This document shows positions 5,447-5,790 of a DNA stretch of 5,790 nucleotides, one piece after another (the first letter of the stretch is position 1; every line of letters starts with the position of its first letter). The notes under the pieces were generated by a model. The model did no database searches. It was not told where the DNA came from and worked only from the letters and a program-made list of their open reading frames with translations. This DNA is from Deltaproteobacteria bacterium (GTDB taxonomy: Bacteria > Desulfobacterota > DSM-4660 > Desulfatiglandales > Desulfatiglandaceae), in the NCBI GenBank assembly GCA_013349725.1, contig DUZB01000302.1:4564-10353 (forward strand). Direction: 5' to 3'. The position numbers and the translations under genes were made by a program.

Positions 5447-5790
5447 GCCTCCACCTCGTCACCAAGATAGGCCCTGATTACCTCGGGGTTGCTCTGGATT
5501 TCGGAAGGCGTCCCTTCAGCAATAACCTCCCCGAACACGAGGGTCTGTATCCTCTCGCATAATTCCATCACAACCCTCAGCCTGTGTTCGATCAGGAAAA
5601 TGGCCAGATTCCACTCCCTGTGCACCTGTTGAATGATCGCCATCATTTCTTCCAGTTCTTCCGGATTCATGCCCGCAGTCGGTTCATCCAGCAGGAGCAC
5701 ACTGGGTTCCATAGCAAGGGCGCGAGCCAGTTCCACCCTTCTCTGGGCGCCGTAGGGAAGATTTCTCACACCCTGATCGGCAAAATGGCT
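5443..5790 (-). CDS. livG: Branched-chain amino acid-type ABC transporter ATP-binding protein LivG, C-terminal part
   Basis: This is the partner ATPase of LivF; only the last 115 residues lie in the window, and the frame is still open at 5790. Walker A and the Q-loop are therefore outside. Numbered from the window edge, the LivG-type signature LPYGAQRRVELARALA (11-26) is followed by Walker B VLLLDEP (31-37) and TAGMNPEE. Next come the H-loop histidine in FLIEHRLRVVM (His69), then FGEVIAEGTPSEIQSNPEVI, ending AYLGDEVEA. The YG in the signature, the GMNP after Walker B and the AYLG ending distinguish LivG from LivF. The usual Asp after the H-loop His (IEHDM) is Arg here. The stop overlaps the livF start by 4 bases, a standard arrangement that keeps the two subunits in balance. 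Confidence 0.93.
   Translation of the reverse strand, partial: SHFADQGVRNLPYGAQRRVELARALAMEPSVLLLDEPTAGMNPEELEEMMAIIQQVHREWNLAIFLIEHRLRVVMELCERIQTLVFGEVIAEGTPSEIQSNPEVIRAYLGDEVEA

Overview
The window has roughly balanced base composition and holds seven protein genes: five complete and one cut off at each end. Gene content and protein style suggest a Gram-negative anaerobe of the Desulfobacterota (Deltaproteobacteria). The pointers are an ACT-domain SerB, a liv-type ABC transporter, a small zinc-ribbon protein and a cytoplasmic PAS-GGDEF protein. The lineage is inferred from overall resemblance; no rRNA or other marker gene is present. I see no tRNA, rRNA, CRISPR array, transposase or phage gene.

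Left arm, plus strand (1-1971): the C-terminal part of phosphoserine phosphatase serB, running in from outside the window, is followed after a 114-base gap by a ten-helix-type transporter of the bile acid:sodium symporter (BASS/YfeH-like) superfamily. A sigma70-like promoter candidate lies in that gap, so the transporter may be transcribed separately from serB.

Right arm, minus strand (read from 5790 down to 1979): the first group is livG (end only), livF, a small SAM-dependent methyltransferase and a small multi-helix membrane protein. Its spacing (4-base overlap, 7-base gap, 23-base gap) argues for one transcript. After a 140-base intergenic region with an imperfect terminal-inverted-repeat element comes a second pair. 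This is a 142-residue protein with a four-cysteine zinc ribbon, a basic linker and a Tudor-like C-terminal region, followed by a PAS-GGDEF diguanylate cyclase that keeps both its active-site and inhibitory-site motifs. The diguanylate cyclase gene ends 7 bases from the end of the transporter gene on the other strand, so the two arms converge almost tail to tail.

Functionally the window combines serine biosynthesis, organic-anion or metabolite transport, branched-chain amino acid (or related) uptake, and c-di-GMP signalling. I find no clear evidence of an undescribed multi-gene system. The items most worth following are the inverted-repeat element at 3447-3523, the zinc-ribbon/Tudor-like protein paired with the diguanylate cyclase, and the methyltransferase plus membrane protein fixed downstream of livF.
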